A stretch of DNA of 64,000 nucleotides from assembly GCA_028641055.1 (NCBI GenBank), contig CM054059.1, forward strand, positions 45,334,477-45,398,476, written 5' to 3'. A program made the translations under genes and the position numbers. Source of the DNA: Alopecurus myosuroides (Eukaryota; Streptophyta; Magnoliopsida; Poales; Poaceae). The notes beneath the pieces are model-generated. The model did no database searches. It was not told the DNA's origin and was given only the letters and a program-made list of their open reading frames with translations. Positions 11,003 through 21,310 of the stretch are shown here, in pieces; the stretch's first letter is position 1, and every line of letters starts with the position of its first letter.

Positions 11003-12656
11003 GTTGGCGCCCACCGTGGGGCAAACGACGTCAGGCGTGAAATTCCGATCTGGGATACTCGGCGGAATTGGAAGATCGATCACTGTCGGAAGCCTGGAAT
11101 TCGACGACGACGTCGGGCGCTTCCTCGACAATGGATCCTACATACCAGCGCAAAACCACCTGGTAAGCGCCTGCGTGTTACCGATTGGATCTGCTAACAT
11201 CTTTATCGGACTAACTGCAGAGGCAATGGGGTTTTGCGGTGGAAGCAAATTTATCCCACCCGCCCTATACCCAGTCGAAGACGACTATGATGCCGGATTC
11301 TGCTCAGATCGCCGACAAAATAGTGATACGCACTTTATCGGCATGGTGCAATCCGAAATCGCTGAAAACACGGATGACGGAAATCCCGTGCAAGAGGCAG
11401 ATAACAACCTACCCATCATAGAGACGGAAGAACCAATACCCGTCACAGAGACGGAAGATCCGACATCCGTCAACCAGACGATGAACTCGGAAACAGAGTC
11501 CGTGCTTGCCGCCATAGAGGCGAGATTGGAGTCGGAAACCGGATCGGATAACTTCGACTCCGAAGACGAAGACGATGATGCCTTCGTAAGAAAAGTTAAG
11601 TCCTTTCAAGAGGGATTCCATGAAGTGCTAATGGCAAAACCAGCTGATACAACGGGTGCCGATAGCCAGGAAAGCCCTAAAACTCCTCCGCCAGTGGAAG
11701 AGAGAGAAGACGGAGAAACTTCTCCGATATTCCCTAATGTCAAGGAGATGACAGAAGATGAACCTGTCAAAAAACCTCCTTCTTCCAAGAAAAAGCACCG
11801 TGCTTCTAAAAAACTCCAGTACAAACTCCGGAAGAAAAAGTCAGCTGATCTCGCTGATGAAAACCTGGAAGTTGGAGATATTAGTGGCACAAAGCCCGCG
11901 GAAAAGAAATCTAAGGAAATCACTGCTCCGCCAATGACAGAACTGGAAGAGCAAGAACTATTACAAACACCAGTGGGACCAGATGAACCCCCTGAGATGC
12001 TGGAAGCCAGGAGACAAGCTTTCCAACGGCAACAGCAACATCTGCTTAGATCTCGGCAACATCTCCAACAAACTCATAATGACATCAAAGTCATGAAGGA
12101 AGAAATAGAGGAGTACGAGAGAAAGCATAGATCTGCCTTAAAACCTACTAGGTTACCCGGAATCGCAAAACCGGAAGAACTGCCGCCAAAAGAAAGGTTT
12201 TATAACCCATCTTGGCAAAAGCAGTTAAACGGCAAAGATGCCAAGGGCGAACCAATATACAAAACCGCAGCGGAAAACGCGGAAGCAGCGTTCGCCATCC
12301 TAAACAACGATCTGTACTCTAACGGGGAAAAAATCCAAGGGGTGTATGCTTTCCTAGGAAAAGCATTACAGCAGCAACAGCGAGGCCAAGAGCGATCAGG
12401 GAGGCTGCATGATAATTCCGCCCTCTGCAAAACTGTTACTTGCGCCGCTGGAGCGCCTGGACCGGAAGAACCCGGAGATTCGGATAAAAAAGAGGATCCG
12501 AGAAAAGACAAGAAAAACCCCGACAACCGGGACGCAGCGTCTAGAACCGGACCTCATCTCCCGAAAGATGGATATAAACCACACGATCGGGAAGACAAAC
12601 ACCGGAATGACGGCAAAATAATTCCACCTCCGAGAAACCCAGCTGAAAAAGCTTGA
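10962..12656 (+). CDS. gag: gag N-terminal region (ends at premature TGA)
   Basis: Open from the first ATG in the 5' LTR (10962), across the LTR end and primer-binding site, to a TGA at 12654-12656. The product is hydrophilic and rich in Glu, Lys and Pro, with acidic (NFDSEDEDDD) and basic (KKKHRASKK) patches and a Gln/His-rich helical stretch. Tat-lineage elements have a similar extra N-terminal gag region. The same frame reopens directly after the stop and runs into the conserved gag domain, so the TGA is a nonsense mutation (probably CGA to TGA at a CpG), not a natural end. A GT...AG pair at 11163-11220 could be a short cryptic intron. The start choice rests on the absence of any earlier ATG. 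Confidence 0.75.
   Translation: MAPQSMKTTTMSRQLAPTVGQTTSGVKFRSGILGGIGRSITVGSLEFDDDVGRFLDNGSYIPAQNHLVSACVLPIGSANIFIGLTAEAMGFCGGSKFIPPALYPVEDDYDAGFCSDRRQNSDTHFIGMVQSEIAENTDDGNPVQEADNNLPIIETEEPIPVTETEDPTSVNQTMNSETESVLAAIEARLESETGSDNFDSEDEDDDAFVRKVKSFQEGFHEVLMAKPADTTGADSQESPKTPPPVEEREDGETSPIFPNVKEMTEDEPVKKPPSSKKKHRASKKLQYKLRKKKSADLADENLEVGDISGTKPAEKKSKEITAPPMTELEEQELLQTPVGPDEPPEMLEARRQAFQRQQQHLLRSRQHLQQTHNDIKVMKEEIEEYERKHRSALKPTRLPGIAKPEELPPKERFYNPSWQKQLNGKDAKGEPIYKTAAENAEAAFAILNNDLYSNGEKIQGVYAFLGKALQQQQRGQERSGRLHDNSALCKTVTCAAGAPGPEEPGDSDKKEDPRKDKKNPDNRDAASRTGPHLPKDGYKPHDREDKHRNDGKIIPPPRNPAEKA
11005..11022 (+). other. Primer-binding site
   Basis: TGGCGCCCACCGTGGGGC lies two bases after the 5' LTR. 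It begins with TGG, complementary to a tRNA 3' CCA, and is of the kind used by many grass Gypsy elements. I do not assign the tRNA. Unusually, it lies within the open gag frame. Confidence 0.85.
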
Positions 12657-13544
12657 AGATACGATACACCTCACAGACGTGAAAGATCTCGGAGACCGCC
12701 TAAAGATAAGGAAAGGTACAGGAGCAGGACTCCACCTAATCCCAGGGGGCGTGACAACGGAAGAGATAGAGATAACCTCGGAAAAGCGCGTCCGCGCAAC
12801 AATGGAAAAGAAAGGAGCAGATCCCCTTCTGTCCATTCAGCCGGGAGATATTCTGCACATATTGATAGAGCAGAAAAGGATGATCTATACTTTGGTCCTA
12901 AGTGTTTTACTGACAGGATCCGAAGGATAACCCTGCATTCTGGCTTCGCCAAAGTTGGTCCAACCTACCAAAAATATACCGGCAGTACAAACCCGGATAC
13001 CTGGCTTTCAGATTATTACACAGCCGTCCAAATCAACAACGGGACAGACCTGGAAGCTGTCAAGTTTCTTCCCCTAATGTTGCTAGACGGAGCCAGAGAT
13101 TGGATCAATGGTTTACCATCAAGAACTGTCGACAGTTGGGATGATATGGCGAGAGTATTTACTCAGCATTTTCGGGGAACATACAAACGTCCAAATAGCA
13201 TCAACCAGCTGAACCGTTGCACCCAATTTGAAGACGAACCATACGTGGATTTCATCTCCAGATGGACTGCGATGAAGAATAGTTGCTCGGGAGTAACTGA
13301 CGTACAAGCAATGCATGCTTTCGTCAATGGCCTAAAACCCGGACTTGTACCGTTCATGGTTGGTTCTAAAAAGCACAAAGATCTCGGATCTATGCTTACA
13401 ACCGCTAATGAGCATGCTGCAGCCGAAGATGATATTAGAGCAAGAGGAGGCAATATTGAGTCACTGATACTGGCCAAGAAAACACCTCGTTCTGATAAAA
13501 AGGAACTCCGGAGTCAACAACAAAGCCCAAGGAGGTCAACATAG
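12657..13544 (+). pseudogene. gag: gag core domain (retrotransposon gag), frameshifted 3' end
   Basis: Continues in the frame of the upstream gag region after its premature TGA. It begins with an Arg/Ser-rich basic stretch and then enters the retrotransposon gag domain: a DTWLSDYY segment, then GARDWINGLP, WDDMARVFTQHF, and the YVDFISRW helix typical of the retrotrans_gag family (capsid). The reading frame is lost near the A-run at 13494-13500; the in-frame TAG at 13542-13544 follows. The gag-protease linker continues in a different frame from about 13502. Role: capsid assembly around the element RNA in the cytoplasm. Confidence 0.85.
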
Positions 13545-13561
13545 CCTTTGGAGGAGAAAAG

Positions 13562-14665
13562 GTGAATAAGTGGAAAGGCCGCAGTCCAGATCCAATCAAT
13601 TACACTCCCGAAGAATGGGAGAGAATTAAGTCGGAACCCTGCGTCCACCACTCTCAGTTTGGGAAACCAACCCACACAAATGCGCAATGCCGGCTAAACA
13701 AGCATATGAAAGGCAATGCAGGATCCGGAAATAAAGGGAAGGGTTCCAAGAGGAAACCTGCCAAACAAAAGCCAGAAGCTGAAAAAGAAGACAGTGAATC
13801 GGACACTGATGACAAAATCCGGGAACAGCAGCGAAAAGGCGAACCCAAATTTCCGAGAGTTGACGGAGAAGCAATGTTAACTTTCCTAGCAACCCCGTCA
13901 GCAAAGGTGGCCAAAAGGACACTTCGAGAAATAAACGCGGTTGTTCCTGCGACCCCAAAATTCTTGAAGTACTCCAACACACCGATAATCTGGGATCAGT
14001 CAGATCATCCCGGAAATATCCCTGAACCCGGCACACAAGCTCTTGTTGTAAGCCCTATTGTTCAAAACACTAGGCTAAGAAGAGTGCTGATGGACGGAGG
14101 ATCCAGCATCAACATAATGTACCTGGATACACTGAAGCACTTGAAGATCTCCGAGTCCCAGCTCAACTACAGCAATATACGCTTCCACGGCATCGTTCCT
14201 GGCAGGCAAGCACGATCCATAGGAGAAATTTCCCTAGATGTCACCTTCGGAGATAAAGATCACTTCCGGCAGGAAAAAGTATCCTTCGAAGTAGTGCCGT
14301 TCGAAAGCGTGTATCACGCAATACTCGGACGTCCGGCTTTCGCCAAATTTATGGCAAGATCTTGCTATATCTACAACAAGCTGAAGATGCCAGGACCCAA
14401 AGGAGGAGTAATCACCATTGCCGGTGATTTCAAGCTGGCAAACGAGTTGGAGAAAGAAAACGCCCTTTCCGCTCAGAGAGTTATAGCAAGGGAGGAACTG
14501 AAGGAATTAGCCAAGGAGGTATCGCCGAAAGAAATGCCGGCAGGAAAAGAAACTCGGAAGCCAACAGATAGCTTCAAGGCGTCCGAGAATACAAGACAGG
14601 TAATCCTAGATCCCAAAGATCCGACAAAATTTGTCGTCGTAGGGACTGGGATGACCGACAAATAG
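13562..14665 (+). CDS. pro: Protease region (ends at premature TAG)
   Basis: The open frame runs from about 13502 (first ATG/GTG codons at 13562) to TAG at 14663-14665. It starts with a linker containing CVHHSQFGKPTHTNAQC, a Cys/His cluster resembling a zinc knuckle. The retroviral-type aspartic protease follows, with its active-site loop as LMDGGSSINIMYL near residues 174-188; Tat-lineage elements commonly have DGGSS. A further conserved stretch is YHAILGRPAFAKF. After the TAG the same frame continues directly into reverse transcriptase, so the stop is a point nonsense change (probably CAG to TAG) inside one former gag-pol frame. Confidence 0.85.
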   Translation: MNKWKGRSPDPINYTPEEWERIKSEPCVHHSQFGKPTHTNAQCRLNKHMKGNAGSGNKGKGSKRKPAKQKPEAEKEDSESDTDDKIREQQRKGEPKFPRVDGEAMLTFLATPSAKVAKRTLREINAVVPATPKFLKYSNTPIIWDQSDHPGNIPEPGTQALVVSPIVQNTRLRRVLMDGGSSINIMYLDTLKHLKISESQLNYSNIRFHGIVPGRQARSIGEISLDVTFGDKDHFRQEKVSFEVVPFESVYHAILGRPAFAKFMARSCYIYNKLKMPGPKGGVITIAGDFKLANELEKENALSAQRVIAREELKELAKEVSPKEMPAGKETRKPTDSFKASENTRQVILDPKDPTKFVVVGTGMTDK

Positions 14666-15991
14666 GAAGGCGAGCTCATCAAGTTCCTCCGTGAGAACTG
14701 GGATATTTTCGCCTGGTGTCCAGCTGACATGCCAGGCGTACCCAGGGAACTTGCTGAGCACCAACTCAAGGTTATTCCCGGATCAAAACCCGTCAAACAA
14801 GGTCTCCGTCGGTTTGACGGAAGAAGACGGAAGGCTATTGGCAAGGAAATTATCCGGCTTTTAGCAGCGGATTTCATCAAGGAAGTAATCCATACTGATT
14901 GGTCCGCAAATCCGGTATTAGTGCCGAAGAAATACACCACTGCTCTTAGAATGTGTATAGATTACACAGGATTGAACAAGTTGTGTCCGAAAGATAGGTT
15001 TGCGTTACCGCGAATCGATCAAATAATAGACGCCACTGCAGGCTCTGAACTTTTATGCTTTTTGGATGCATACTCCGGGTACCACCAAATACGCATGAAA
15101 AAGGAAGATCAAATCAAGACTTCTTTTATAACCCCGTATGGGACGTACTATTACGTAACCATGCCTTTTGGCCTGAAGAACGCAGGTGCAACCTACCAGC
15201 GTTGCATGCAACGCTGTTTGCATAGTCAAATTGGCAGAAACGTCCATGTTTACATGGACGATATCGCTGTCGTAACCAAGGAAAAAGATACACTCCTTGA
15301 GGATTTGCGAGAAACCTTCAAAAACTTGCGCACTTACAAGATGAAGTTGAATCCATCTAAGTGCGTATTCGGGGTTCCCTCAGGAAAACTTCTGGGTTTC
15401 ATCGTTTCTCACAGAGGAATAGAAGTTAACCCGGAAAAGATCAAGGCAATCTTGAATATCTCAAAGCCTACATGTGTAAAAGATGTCCAAAGATTGACGG
15501 GTTCTGCCGCAGCCGTCAGCAGGTTTATTAGTCGGCTGGGGGATAAAGCCTTACCACTCTACAAACTATTGAAGAAATCCGACAAGTTCGAATGGACAGA
15601 AGAAGCCGACGCAGCGTTGGCTCAGTTGAAGGAAACCTTGATGAACGCTCCCATCTTGGCATCTCCAAAAGATGAAGAACCCATGTTACTATACCTTACG
15701 GCTACAAATCGGGTTATTAGTGCGGTAATCATTGTGGAACGGACAAAGGAAGAGCAAAGCATACCAGATCAACATCCGGTATATTACATAAGCGAAGTTT
15801 TCTCCGAATCCAAACAAAGATACCCGCACTACCAGAAACTGGCATATGGCGTATTTTTTGCATCCAGAAAACTGCGCCATTACTTCCAAGGGCATTCCAT
15901 AACAGTGGTATGCAAAGCGCCACATAAACAATGCGGAGGCAACCGGCCGAGTAGCCAAATGGGGCATCGAGTTGGCAGCCTTCGACATTAA
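14666..15991 (+). CDS. pol: Reverse transcriptase
   Basis: The frame is open from the codon after the TAG; the first ATG is at 14729. Conserved RT blocks are in order: NPVLVPKK, RMCIDYTGLNK, FLDAYSGYHQI (first catalytic Asp), TMPFGLKNAGATYQR, YMDDIAVVTK (catalytic Asp pair, near 15252) and LGFIVSHRGIEVNPEK. The connection region includes SRFISRLGDKALP. The frame ends at 15989-15991 after a shift near 15920, where the RNase H linker (RVAKWGIELAAFD) continues in another frame. All catalytic residues are present. Function: copying element RNA into DNA. Confidence 0.93.
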   Translation, partial: EGELIKFLRENWDIFAWCPADMPGVPRELAEHQLKVIPGSKPVKQGLRRFDGRRRKAIGKEIIRLLAADFIKEVIHTDWSANPVLVPKKYTTALRMCIDYTGLNKLCPKDRFALPRIDQIIDATAGSELLCFLDAYSGYHQIRMKKEDQIKTSFITPYGTYYYVTMPFGLKNAGATYQRCMQRCLHSQIGRNVHVYMDDIAVVTKEKDTLLEDLRETFKNLRTYKMKLNPSKCVFGVPSGKLLGFIVSHRGIEVNPEKIKAILNISKPTCVKDVQRLTGSAAAVSRFISRLGDKALPLYKLLKKSDKFEWTEEADAALAQLKETLMNAPILASPKDEEPMLLYLTATNRVISAVIIVERTKEEQSIPDQHPVYYISEVFSESKQRYPHYQKLAYGVFFASRKLRHYFQGHSITVVCKAPHKQCGGNRPSSQMGHRVGSLRH

Positions 15992-16265
15992 GTACCAGCC
16001 AAGGACGGCAATAAAATCCCAAGTTTTGGCAGATTTCGTCGCCGACTGGACAGAGGCAATGGAAAATACACCGATGCCAGAATCCGAGTACTGGATCATG
16101 CACTTTGACGGATCCAAGATGAAGGAAGGAGCTGGGGCCGGCGTAGTTCTAAAATCTCCCAAGGGAGACACAATGGAGTATTATTACAAATACACTTCAA
16201 CGTCAGTAATAATGTGGCAGAATACGAAGCTCTGCTTCATGGCTTGCATATCGCAAAAGAAATAG
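15925..16265 (+). pseudogene. pol: RNase H N-terminal part, between two frameshifts
   Basis: This frame encodes the RT-RNase H linker and the start of RNase H, with the first catalytic Asp in IMHFDGSKMKEGAGAG (about 16107). The frame changes again near 16187, where the next block (NNVAEYEALLHGL) resumes in the frame of reverse transcriptase. The two shifts have opposite effect on frame, leaving the intervening 270 bases out of register. The RNase H domain would degrade the RNA strand of the RNA-DNA hybrid. Confidence 0.85.
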
Positions 16266-17887
16266 GGGTAAAACGCATCTTGTGCTATGGAGACTCGGAT
16301 TTGGTACAGCATCAGCTCAACCAAACCTGGGACGCGAAAAGCCCTATAATGGCCGAATATCGGAGGACGGTGGATGAGTTCGCCATCTGTTTCTTCGGGT
16401 TCGAAGTCCTTCACATAAAAAGGGAGGAAAACTGGAACGCGGATGCGTTAGCCCGCATGGGATCAGAAAGAATAAAAACTTTACCACCAGGAGTGTTCGT
16501 TCAGCATTTGCATGAACCATCCATAAAGGGTGGAGACGTTGATTACCCTCTGGCATCTGAAACAATTGAGGTCATGCTCGTTAAACCGGATTGGACAATT
16601 CCATATTTAAACTTCTTAGTCAATCAGAAGTACCCGGAAGGAGCAGACGAAGTAATGCAAAGGCAAATACAACGTTGGTGCAAAGGATACGTGGTGATCA
16701 ATGACCACCTGTATAAACGCAGTACTTCCGGAATATTTCAACGGTGTATTTCACCAGAAGAAGGAAGAGAAATACTGGAAGAAATCCATGCCGGCGATTG
16801 CGGACATCATGCTCAATCAAAAAGCATAGTCAAAAAAGCATTCCGGGCGGGGTTTTTCTGGCTAACAGCCAAGACAGACGCCGAGCGCATAGTGAATACG
16901 TGCGAAGGATGTCAATATTACGCCAAGCAGACCAATTTGTCGGCCCAAGCACTTAAAACTATCCCTATCACATGGCCATTTGCGGTCTGGGGGCTAGATA
17001 TGATGGGACCGTTCAAAACTGCAAGAGGTGGACTTACGCATCTACTCGTAGCAGTAGATAAGTACACAAAATGGGTGGAGGCTAAACCCATCAAAAAGCT
17101 GGATGGCGCAACTGCCAGAAATTTCATTATTGATTTAGTAATGAGGTATGGCGTCCCACACAGCATAATAACTGATAACGGGACAAATTTCTCCATTGGA
17201 GAGTTGGCAAAATACTGCCAACAAACGGGAATCCGCTTAGATCTCGCATCTGTGGCGCACCCGCAATCTAATGGACAGGTTGAAAGAATGAACAGTTCAA
17301 TCCTGCAAGGAATACGCCCAAGACTCGAAACTCCTCTCCATAGAGCAGCTGGAGCGTGGGTAGAAGAGCTACCTTCCGTGTTATGGAGTATTCGAACGAC
17401 GCCAAATAGGTCAACCGAGCAAACCCCGTTTTTCCTGGTTTATGGTGCGGAAGCTATTCTTCCAACGGACATGATCCATGATAGCCCGAGAGTGCAGAAT
17501 TTTGACGACTCGGACGCCGAGGAAGCACGACAAGACGCCGTCGATCTCCTTGAAGAGGAACGAGAACTTGTGCTTCAAAGATCCGCCATCTACCAGCAAG
17601 GTTTACGACGTTATCACAGTCGGAAAATCAGACATCGTTCTTTTAAAGAAGGTGACTTAGTGCTGAGGTTGGTGCAGCAAAGGAAGCACAAATTGGCCCC
17701 TGTATGGGAAGGACCATTTGTCATCAGTAAAGCCATGAAGAATGGATCATACTATCTTGTTGACATTCGAGATACGGAAGACGATCCCGAGAAGCCGAAT
17801 CGCAAAAGAAAGAGAAAAATAGATGATGAACTAGGAGAGACAAAGAGGCCTTGGAGTATCCAGCAATTACGTCCCTTCTATACTTAG
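16214..17887 (+). CDS. pol: RNase H C-terminal part and integrase
   Basis: Starts inside RNase H with the catalytic Glu (AEYEALLHGL) and Asp (GDSDLVQHQL). The integrase HHCC zinc region follows (HAGDCGHH, then CEGCQYY). The DDE core has WGLDMMGPF, HSIITDNGTNFS and NGQVERMNSS. The C-terminal part carries GDLVLRLVQQRKHKLAP and WEGPFVI, then a basic tail, and ends at a natural TAG. All integrase catalytic and zinc residues are present and this 557-codon frame has no break. It is followed by a 590-bp spacer and then the 3' end of the convergent antisense gene. Confidence 0.94.
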   Translation: MAEYEALLHGLHIAKEIGVKRILCYGDSDLVQHQLNQTWDAKSPIMAEYRRTVDEFAICFFGFEVLHIKREENWNADALARMGSERIKTLPPGVFVQHLHEPSIKGGDVDYPLASETIEVMLVKPDWTIPYLNFLVNQKYPEGADEVMQRQIQRWCKGYVVINDHLYKRSTSGIFQRCISPEEGREILEEIHAGDCGHHAQSKSIVKKAFRAGFFWLTAKTDAERIVNTCEGCQYYAKQTNLSAQALKTIPITWPFAVWGLDMMGPFKTARGGLTHLLVAVDKYTKWVEAKPIKKLDGATARNFIIDLVMRYGVPHSIITDNGTNFSIGELAKYCQQTGIRLDLASVAHPQSNGQVERMNSSILQGIRPRLETPLHRAAGAWVEELPSVLWSIRTTPNRSTEQTPFFLVYGAEAILPTDMIHDSPRVQNFDDSDAEEARQDAVDLLEEERELVLQRSAIYQQGLRRYHSRKIRHRSFKEGDLVLRLVQQRKHKLAPVWEGPFVISKAMKNGSYYLVDIRDTEDDPEKPNRKRKRKIDDELGETKRPWSIQQLRPFYT

Positions 17888-18480
17888 TTCAATTTCTATG
17901 TAAACATCTTTGAGATCATGAAATAAAGTTGTTGGAATTCATATTCATTATAAGTACAAAATATTTCCGCCTTATCTATTTCCCAATGATCTTACAAATA
18001 CTCAATGTTGACCCGAATTGTGCCTGCGTGCTCGGTGTTTAAAAGCTGAATGATTCGGCCTGTTAAAGGTTAAAGGAAACTCGGATTGTGCCTGCGTGCC
18101 CAAGTTTCAGAGCAGTTCCTTGTTTTCTCTAAGTTTTATCTGATTGTGTATGTGTTGGGTTACTGAAACTAGTCAGTAAAAATGCTTCTAGCATAATCCA
18201 TGTTTCTGAGTTTTAAAAACTGTTTGGTTCGTCCCCAGTTACTCGACATGACGATACATATTGCTAATTGAGCCATTTTTAAACACTAGAGCAGTTAAAA
18301 CACAGATGCCAGATTACTTAGAAGATAAAGGAACAGTCAAACCCGGAAAACTTTGCAAGAAGCTTGAAATTGCAAAAGGCGGAGTTCTTGTTTCGACAAA
18401 TGACATAGAAGCATTACAATATGAATTACATTGTAAAAAAGCTCCTATACACATCCATCATTCGGGTTAAGTGTAGTCCC
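17888..18480. other. Spacer between integrase and antisense gene
   Basis: Non-coding, AT-rich. It holds two copies of a short motif containing TGTGCCTGCGTGC (about 18018-18036 and 18085-18101), spaced 67 bp. Both the sense gag-pol transcript and the antisense gene would end here (tail-to-tail). Confidence 0.6.
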
Positions 18481-21171
18481 TCAAGCATCCGAGTCTTCAT
18501 TGCTGCTATCATTCTCGGGGGCTGCAGGCACTTCTTCTTCCGGATAAGTAATGGAAATATTAACCATAGAGGCAATCTTGGAAGCATGCCCTTTAACTTC
18601 GTCAAAAATTGCATTGCATTGCGCTTCTGTATATCCTTGAGGGACACCGGATGCTACGCGCCAAGATCTAGCATTAGGGTAATGTAGACGCATAAGGCCA
18701 AGTGCCATGCGTGCACCACCTCGTGCGGCAGAGCGAAGGATAGATTCTCTCGACTCTGCTACCTCTGTGATGGCACCCGGAAGCCGGTAAACTTCCGAAA
18801 ATTGTACAGTGCTTGTGGGAAGGAATTTACTAATCAGTTGCATTCCTGCATTCCTGATTGAATTCCACACTTCCCCAAAGGCCCGGATCTTTTCAGTCCG
18901 AGAAATTCCTGGAAAATTTCATGCTTTTTTGACAAAAGCAAAGGTTACATGAAAAAACATAATAGATAAGACAGGAAGATATTGGTAAAAAGAAATTAAC
19001 TTACCAAGAACCTTGTCAATTTCGTCGCTTTCTTTCATGCACGGGAGTAGCATACTTTCCAAATCATTGATAACAGATTTATCTTCCGCCGCTTGTAAAG
19101 AAGCCTTGGATTGAGCAATCCCAAGGGCCAGATTACTGGCTTCCAGGTCTTCTTGAACTTTCAGAAGTTCCTTTCGGAGATTCGAGTTTTCCTCACGAAG
19201 CCGAGAAACATGGACATTGTTTTCTGCTAATTTGTTGGCTTTGTTTAAAGCAGCTGGAGGGCAATAATCAATTTGAGTTTACAAAACAATTCAGCAAGCA
19301 TTCTCCAGAGAAAACAAATGGTACAAAACAAAATACCGGTGGCTTTTGATAGTTGACGTTGAGTTGACGCTAGTTCGTTGCTTTTCGTCTCAATAACAGA
19401 TTGAAGGGTTTTTACTTCTTTGCTCTTGAGACTAAGCTTCTTCAAAACTTCTAAGTTTATGGCGTCTGCGGAATGCTATAACATGGAAATGAAAGCCAGA
19501 TGCTTAAGTTTGAACAGGCATTTGAAGAAACATTAAGAAGAATTCATATTTCAACTTAATGCTTGGGGGCTAGAAGTATTACCTGGCTCATTTCCCGCAA
19601 GTCGGTCAAAACCTCGTGGAATTCTTTGGCATATTCCGCAAAGAGAATCCCAACGTGATGAAGGCCATCGTGTATAACTTGACGAGGTGAAAAAGCAATG
19701 TCATTGCGAATAACTAACCCATTTTGTGGCCAAGGGCGAATTAGAGGCGCAGGAGCAAAGAATTTCTTTGCTTCTGGACGAATATATCCGAGTTCGTCGA
19801 ATGGTTCTTCTTTTATCCGGGTATCGTCCAGAATGGGAATAGATTCCTCTTTAATAGCTGATTGCCTTTTGCGCTTTCGATTGTTGAGAAACTCGGCATG
19901 CAATTTGTTGAGCTCAGCATCGGAAGCAAGATCATTTTCTCCAAGTTCATCAAACTAGGAAGGAGTTAATAGTATGTTAAAAAGCAGAGAGAGAAGATAA
20001 TCTGAGGAAAAACGCGGAAACAAGGAAAGATAAATACCTTAGGGACCGGGTTTTCCACGTGATAGATCGCCAGATTTTCCTCAACCTGACTACTGGCGGC
20101 AACCAGTTGGTGAAGTCGTCCTATAAAATCCTTTTTGGTAAAGGCCTTATCTGTTCCTCTCATGCTATCTTCTGGCCCTTGGTATTCACAAAGGAGTCGG
20201 GAACGAAAAGAGAGAGGTTGGATGCGGCGTCCAAACCAGCACATAACGGTATCCTTCCCAATCAAAGAAGGTTGAGAGGAAGAAAGTTTGGCGATGCGCC
20301 GCTTTATCTTCATCAAGTTTTCTGGCAAATTTTCTACTGCTGTGGTTGTCCAACTCTCGCGAGGAATAGCAGCAGAATTAACAAAGGGAGGAAACCCGGT
20401 TGTCTTGCCTGGGAATGGAATATCCTGATGATAAAAGAAAGAACCTAGCCAAGATTGGTCTGGTTCCGGCATTTCTATTTTTGGATACCATTCCTCCCTA
20501 AATTTTCTAAGGGTAAAAGATATAGTCCCGCAAATAGGCGATATGCCATGCGTGATATTATGCTTTACCTCAAAACAATACTGCCAGAAACCTAGGTCAG
20601 GTGTCATCCCGAGATATCCTTCGAAAAGGGCTTGGAAACTGGCTAAGTAGAGGATGGAATTCGGAGAAATATTGTGTGGTTGGACGCCATATAAGTTAAG
20701 GATGTCTAGAAAAAAGGCGGAAGGGGGAAAACCCATACCTCTCGTAATGTGAGAAGTAAGGATGACGCATTCTCCGACTTTTGGCTTGGGCTCGGGTTCA
20801 TCTTTCGAGATCCGCCATTTGCCTTTAACTATGTAACCTTCTTTTGTCATCCGACGAAGAAGAATGAGAGAAGTATTACTCGGATTCCAATTGCCGACAA
20901 ATTCTATTCTGCTGTTGGTTCCGGTAGCGAAGCGCTCATCGCCACGGGAAGGGATCTTGACCCTCGCCGTCGTTGGTGCAAACGGTGGGGTTGTCGCGGC
21001 GCTGGATGATGCTATGTCTGCGGCGGCGGAAGTGTTCTCCTCGCCCGCCGCGGAAGCCGTGGTCTTCTCCGGCTCACCGCCGGTGGGCTTTTGCGCTCCC
21101 GATTGCGGATCTAGGTCGTTGACGAGCTCGTCGATGGCGGCGCGGGTCGGTGAAGGCGGCGAGGATGCCAT
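18481..21171 (-). CDS. Antisense five-exon gene of the Gypsy element (PF04195-like)
   Basis: Read on the minus strand, five exons (21171-20038, 19954-19583, 19475-19337, 19253-19005, 18908-18481) join through four short introns (83, 107, 83 and 96 bp). All have GT-AG ends and keep the frame, giving a predicted 773-residue protein ending in TGA. Residues 1-80 are low-complexity (Ala/Thr/Ser/Pro). Residues about 85-370 resemble the 'putative gypsy-type transposon' domain known from antisense ORFs of Tat-lineage elements. A basic RKRKRQ cluster at the start of exon 2 could be a nuclear signal. Exons 3-4 look coiled-coil. The tail is acidic (SSNEDSDA). The ATG context (AAAGGATGG) is good and a TATA box lies 140 bp upstream. 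The biochemical role of this family is unknown. No break was found, unlike the sense frames. Confidence 0.85.
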
Positions 21172-21310
21172 CCTTTGGTGGTGCGTTTTTGTGCGTTCTG
21201 CGTGCTTGGAAGCTAAGTGCGCTTGGGGCAGGAAACTTGCTCTCGAGCTCGCGTCAATGGCGTGGGCAGTGTGGGAGTGAGGAAAGTTTCGGAGGAGGAC
21301 GATGATGGCT

